NCBI GenBank assembly: GCA_902766675.1
Contig: CACXEN010000015.1
Location: forward strand, 1 to 18,036
Direction of reading: 5' to 3'
From: an uncultured Erysipelotrichaceae bacterium
GTDB taxonomy: Bacteria > Bacillota_I > Bacilli_A > Erysipelotrichales > Erysipelotrichaceae
Length of the DNA stretch: 18,036 nt
Part shown: positions 15,138-18,036 of the stretch, piece after piece
How positions within the stretch are numbered: the first letter of the stretch is position 1
How the letters are laid out: each line of letters begins with the position of its first letter
Notes under the pieces: generated by a model
Databases searched by the model: none
Seen by the model: only the letters and a program-made list of their open reading frames with translations
What the model was told of the DNA's origin: nothing
Program-made: the position numbers and the translations under genes

Positions 15138-15932
15138 ATGGAAATATTAAATATGTTTTCAAAAAAAGAATTGTTATTTCTATCGCTTAGTATATTAGCG
15201 TTATTTTCTTTTTTTCTTTTTTTATATCGTTATATAAAAAATAAACAAACCAAAGATAAGAATCGATTGAAAGATACCCTGATTGTTTTTCTTATCGCAA
15301 TTGGGCTATTTTCATTCCAGCACTTCATGCCAGAAAGAGAATATGTCTTTGATTATAAAGACATACCAGCATATGACACAAAAGAAAGCTATACACTAAA
15401 TAATGGATATCCATTCTTCGATTATACGCAAGTAGATTGGGAAGAAGGAAAGCTAGTATTTTCCGAATTAGATCGATTAGGTAGATGTGATGTAGCATAT
15501 AGCTTATTAACAGAAAATAATTTACCAACAGAAGAAAGAGGAGAAATAGACTCCATTCGTCCAAGTGGATATCAAAATGCAAAATATGATGATCTTATTG
15601 AAGATGGTTTTTTATATAATCGTTGTCATTTAATCGCATTTGAATTATGTGGTGAAAATGCGAATGAAAAGAATTTAATTACAGGTACTCGATATATGAA
15701 TTTGAATATGACAAAGGTAGAAAACATGGTTTCATCATATATGCATCGTACAAATAATTCTGTATATTATCGTGTAACACCAGTCTTCCAACAAAATGAA
15801 TTAGTAGCACGTGGTGTATTAATTGAAGCGATTAGTGAAGATGGATCTATTCATTATTGTGAATACTTTTATAATGTACAGCCAGGAATTGAAATAAATT
15901 ATTTGACTGGAGAATCTAGAAAAGTCAAGTAA
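15138..15932 (+). CDS. Membrane-anchored EndA/NucA-type DNA/RNA non-specific endonuclease
   Basis: A 264-residue protein with two N-terminal membrane segments (about residues 11-32 and 47-61) and an outward nuclease domain from about residue 85. The active-site block is N161-R-C-H164 followed by GENANEKNLITGTRYMN (179-188), the form in which the classical DRGH of the beta-beta-alpha-metal nucleases becomes NRCH. H164 is the predicted general base, N188 the metal ligand. RPSGYQNAKYDDL precedes it, as in streptococcal EndA-like proteins. Possible roles are DNA entry during transformation or nutrient scavenging; nothing else in the window concerns competence. It is divergent from dacA. A terminator follows at 15980. 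Confidence 0.85.
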   Translation: MEILNMFSKKELLFLSLSILALFSFFLFLYRYIKNKQTKDKNRLKDTLIVFLIAIGLFSFQHFMPEREYVFDYKDIPAYDTKESYTLNNGYPFFDYTQVDWEEGKLVFSELDRLGRCDVAYSLLTENNLPTEERGEIDSIRPSGYQNAKYDDLIEDGFLYNRCHLIAFELCGENANEKNLITGTRYMNLNMTKVENMVSSYMHRTNNSVYYRVTPVFQQNELVARGVLIEAISEDGSIHYCEYFYNVQPGIEINYLTGESRKVK

Positions 15933-15979
15933 AACATGTATGCATGGATTGTTTTAAAAAATAAATAAGTAATTATAAG

Positions 15980-16006
15980 ATTTTCCCTAAAAATAGGGGA
16001 AATTTT
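15980..16006 (+). terminator. Terminator of the nuclease gene
   Basis: ATTTTCCCT (15980-15988) pairs with AGGGGAAAT (15995-16003) with one G-U wobble around AAAAAT, ending in four T. Confidence 0.7.
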
Positions 16007-16058
16007 GTCATTATGCTTAAAATATACGAAAAAATGAGGCTTTTTTATTATTAATGGG

Positions 16059-16086
16059 TTGAAAAAGGCTTAAAATGGGCTAAAAT
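16059..16086 (+). promoter_or_regulatory. Promoter of the HU gene
   Basis: TTGAAA (16059-16064), a 16-base spacer and TAAAAT (16081-16086) give a start near 16093 and a short leader with a strong ribosome binding site. The 180 bases between the nuclease and HU genes otherwise hold only the nuclease terminator. Confidence 0.7.
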
Positions 16087-16112
16087 AGAAGTAACGAAAG
16101 AAGGAGATAAAC

Positions 16113-16403
16113 ATGGCAAAAGTTACTGAATTAACAAAAAAAGTTCTAGCTGAAGACTTAGCAGCTAAATATGGTTGGACTAAGAAAGATGCTAACGAAG
16201 CAGTTAACTACGTATTCGATGAAATTGGTAAAACAATTAAAAAAGGTGGCGTAGCTAACATTAATGGTTTCGGTAAATTCTCAGTAGTTAAGAAGAAGGC
16301 TCGTATGGGTCTAAATCCTGCTACAGGCGAAAAGATCAAAATCGCAGCTTCTAAAGCTCCAAAGTTCAAAGCTAGCAAAACATTAAAAGACCTAGTGAAA
16401 TAA
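16113..16403 (+). CDS. hup: HU family nucleoid DNA-binding protein
   Basis: A 96-residue histone-like protein that bends and compacts DNA as a dimer. It shows the N-terminal helices (LTKKVLAEDLAAKYGWTKKDANEAV), the GFGKF turn and the DNA-gripping beta arm with ARMGLNPATGEKIKI, whose NPxTGE lies at the tip where proline intercalates, then the C-terminal helix SKTLKDLVK. AAGGAG at 16101-16106 is well placed. Codons look optimised for high expression, with GCT and GTT common compared with neighbours. It is a single-gene unit between its own promoter and terminator. Confidence 0.96.
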   Translation: MAKVTELTKKVLAEDLAAKYGWTKKDANEAVNYVFDEIGKTIKKGGVANINGFGKFSVVKKKARMGLNPATGEKIKIAASKAPKFKASKTLKDLVK

Positions 16404-16408
16404 GAACG

Positions 16409-16438
16409 AAAAATGATGGTATTCACCATCATTTTTTT
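16409..16438. terminator. Bidirectional terminator between HU and cyclophilin genes
   Basis: A perfect stem AAAAATGATGGT (16409-16420) pairs with 16425-16436 around ATTC, with T tracts on both exits. The cyclophilin stop codon (16437-16439) abuts it. Confidence 0.95.
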
Positions 16439-16910
16439 ATTCTTCAATTGTAACTTTCTTCATTACTACAGGATTTAGAGGTCTATCTTGGAATCCTGTT
16501 TTTTCATTTGCGATTTGATCTACGACATCCATACCTTCTACTACGTGACCAAATGCGGCATAACTACCATCTAGATGTGGTGCATCTTGATGCATAATGA
16601 AGAATTGAGAGGATGCACTATTTGGATCCATTGCACGTGCCATAGATATTACGCCACGTACATGCTTGATAGGATTGTTTACACCATTGGTTGCGAATTC
16701 ACCTTTGATGTTTTCGCTAGAACCACCAGTTCCATTTCCACTTGGGTCACCACCTTGAATCATAAATCCTTTGATGATGCGATGGAATGTAAGACCATCA
16801 TAGAAGCCTTCTTTTACTAATTTTTCAAAGTTACTAACTGTGAGTGGGGCAGCACTTGAATCTAATTCAATCTTAATGATGCCACCATTATCCATTTCTA
16901 TAATTACCAT
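16437..16910 (-). CDS. Cyclophilin-type peptidyl-prolyl cis-trans isomerase
   Basis: A 157-residue single-domain cyclophilin that speeds proline isomerisation in folding proteins. The core motifs are FHRIIKGFMIQGGDP (catalytic Arg in HRI), ISMARAMDPNSASSQFFI and HLDGSYAAFGHVVEGMDVV. The Trp that contacts cyclosporin A in eukaryotic forms is His here (HLDG), as in many bacterial members, so drug affinity should be low. There is no signal peptide, so it is cytoplasmic. Its ATG is four bases after the phosphorylase stop, with GAGG inside the end of that gene, so the two are co-transcribed and probably translationally coupled. The link to glycogen metabolism is probably incidental. Confidence 0.95.
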   Translation of the reverse strand: MVIIEMDNGGIIKIELDSSAAPLTVSNFEKLVKEGFYDGLTFHRIIKGFMIQGGDPSGNGTGGSSENIKGEFATNGVNNPIKHVRGVISMARAMDPNSASSQFFIMHQDAPHLDGSYAAFGHVVEGMDVVDQIANEKTGFQDRPLNPVVMKKVTIEE

Positions 16911-16914
16911 TTGA

Positions 16915-18036
16915 TTACCTCAGTTTCCATATATCATTATTATAATCGTTAATTGTACGATCGCTAGAGAAGAAACCACTCTTGGCAATATTAACGAGAG
17001 CTTTTCTCTTCCACCAGTCTCTATTCTCATAATCATATAATGCGATTTCTTTTACTGAACAGTAATCTTCCATATCTAACAATGTCATGAACCAGTCTTT
17101 ATTGATGAAGTTATCACGTACTGCTTCTAACATTTCTTTATCGCCAATTGCGAGCAATTCTTTACTTGTGATAAAGTCTATACATTTACGGATAGATTCT
17201 GAACGATTATAGAAATCGATGGAATGATATCCATTTGTGTTATAGAGGTTAATGACATCATCACTGCTTCTTCCGAATAGATAGATATTGTCATATCCTA
17301 CTAGATCTCTAATCTCAACATTTGCGCCATCGTTTGTGCCTAATGTGATTGCGCCATTCAACATGAATTTCATATTGCCAGTACCACTTGCTTCTTTTGA
17401 GGCAAGAGATATTTGTTCGGAAATATCACATGCAGGAATAATTCTTTCTGCTTTATCAATATTGTAATTCGCTAGCATTACAACACGTAAGTATTGACTA
17501 GCAACTGGATCACTATTGATAAATTGTTGAAGCACAAGTATTAAGTGAATAATATTTTTTGCCATTGTATATGCAGGTGCTGCTTTACCACCAAATATTA
17601 CAGTGACTGGTCTAGCAGGGTAGTAGCCATCTTTGATACGTAAGTATTGATAGATTAGCCACAATGCATTTAATTGTTGGCGCTTGTATTCATGCATACG
17701 TTTTACTTGAACATCAAATACAGAGTCTGGGTTGATATCAACTTTTTCTCTCTTTTTGATGAACTTAGCTAATGCGACTTTGTTGTCGTGTTTAATATCT
17801 TCAAATCTGTTGAGGAATACTTCGTCATCATAATGTCTCAATAAATTTTCTAAATGACGTGCATCTTTTTTCCAATCTTCACCAATTGTTTCATCTAATA
17901 ATTGAGATAGTTTTGGATTACAATGCATAATCCATCTTCTAAATGAAATACCATTTGTTTTATTGTTGAACTTGTGTGGATATACTTGGTTGAAAGCCGC
18001 AAGTTCTTGGTTTTTTAATATTTCAGTATGCAATGC
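16915..18036 (-). CDS. glgP: Glycogen/maltodextrin phosphorylase, C-terminal part (partial)
   Basis: The frame runs off the right edge and gives about 373 residues, roughly the C-terminal half of an alpha-glucan phosphorylase, which releases glucose-1-phosphate from glycogen or maltodextrin with pyridoxal phosphate. The visible start ALHTEILK is internal: ALHTE is part of a conserved active-site stretch, so the TTG at 18031-18033 is not a real start. Further signatures are NKTNGISFRRW, VQVKRMHEYKRQQLN, and the PLP-lysine block SLASKEASGTGNMKF followed by LNGAITLGTNDGANVEI. SLASKEASGTGNMK is the form seen in Bacillus GlgP. Glycogen and maltodextrin preference cannot be separated here. Confidence 0.95.
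   Translation of the reverse strand, partial: ALHTEILKNQELAAFNQVYPHKFNNKTNGISFRRWIMHCNPKLSQLLDETIGEDWKKDARHLENLLRHYDDEVFLNRFEDIKHDNKVALAKFIKKREKVDINPDSVFDVQVKRMHEYKRQQLNALWLIYQYLRIKDGYYPARPVTVIFGGKAAPAYTMAKNIIHLILVLQQFINSDPVASQYLRVVMLANYNIDKAERIIPACDISEQISLASKEASGTGNMKFMLNGAITLGTNDGANVEIRDLVGYDNIYLFGRSSDDVINLYNTNGYHSIDFYNRSESIRKCIDFITSKELLAIGDKEMLEAVRDNFINKDWFMTLLDMEDYCSVKEIALYDYENRDWWKRKALVNIAKSGFFSSDRTINDYNNDIWKLR

Noticed and set aside
18031..18033. TTG as start of the phosphorylase
   Set aside because: It falls within the conserved ALHTE active-site stretch, so the gene continues past the window edge.

Overview
The window is ordinary chromosomal DNA from a low-GC Gram-positive bacterium. 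It is AT-rich, Shine-Dalgarno sites are purine-rich, and every readable gene has a Bacillota-type homologue (rpsF-ssb-rpsR, uvrB, HU, DacA, AzgA-type purine permease). The FtsX / M23 coiled-coil protein / CtpA / UvrB order and the general protein style fit the Erysipelotrichia or a near relative. That placement is inference from sequence style, not a search. I see no prophage, insertion sequence, CRISPR array, tRNA or rRNA.

Layout. (1) 1-5258, plus strand: end of ftsX, a secreted M23 peptidase with a long coiled coil (the likely FtsEX-controlled cell-wall hydrolase), a membrane-bound S41 protease with a peptidoglycan-binding tail, and uvrB. (2) 5274-5453, minus: a previously easy-to-miss 59-residue membrane protein. 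(3) 5495-7163, plus: a class I aminotransferase with its Lrp/AsnC regulator. (4) 7221-8363, plus: the rpsF-ssb-rpsR operon with a clear promoter and a probable S6:S18 autoregulatory leader. (5) 8381-8938, minus: a rhomboid protease. (6) 9069-10681, plus: a purine riboswitch with its own terminator, then an AzgA-type purine permease. (7) 10697-12533: an AlaX-type tRNA-editing protein, a 66-residue membrane protein (plus) and a 131-residue membrane protein (minus). (8) 12608-15932: an MFS transporter converging on a D,D-carboxypeptidase, and a membrane-anchored EndA/NucA-type nuclease divergent from it. (9) 16113-18036: an HU protein (plus), then a cyclophilin and the end of a glycogen/maltodextrin phosphorylase (minus).

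Functionally the window mixes cell-wall growth (FtsX, M23 hydrolase, CtpA, DacA), genome upkeep (UvrB, SSB, HU), translation (S6, S18, AlaX) and metabolism (aminotransferase, purine uptake, glycogen phosphorylase).

No new multi-gene system stands out. The most interesting signals are regulatory: five transcription units whose -10 box sits only 6-7 bases before the ATG, with no usable ribosome binding site (predicted leaderless mRNAs); a divergent pair of such promoters that overlap physically; a terminator for dacA that lies inside the last codons of the opposing transporter gene and is stable on one strand only; and a purine riboswitch with altered loop sequences.
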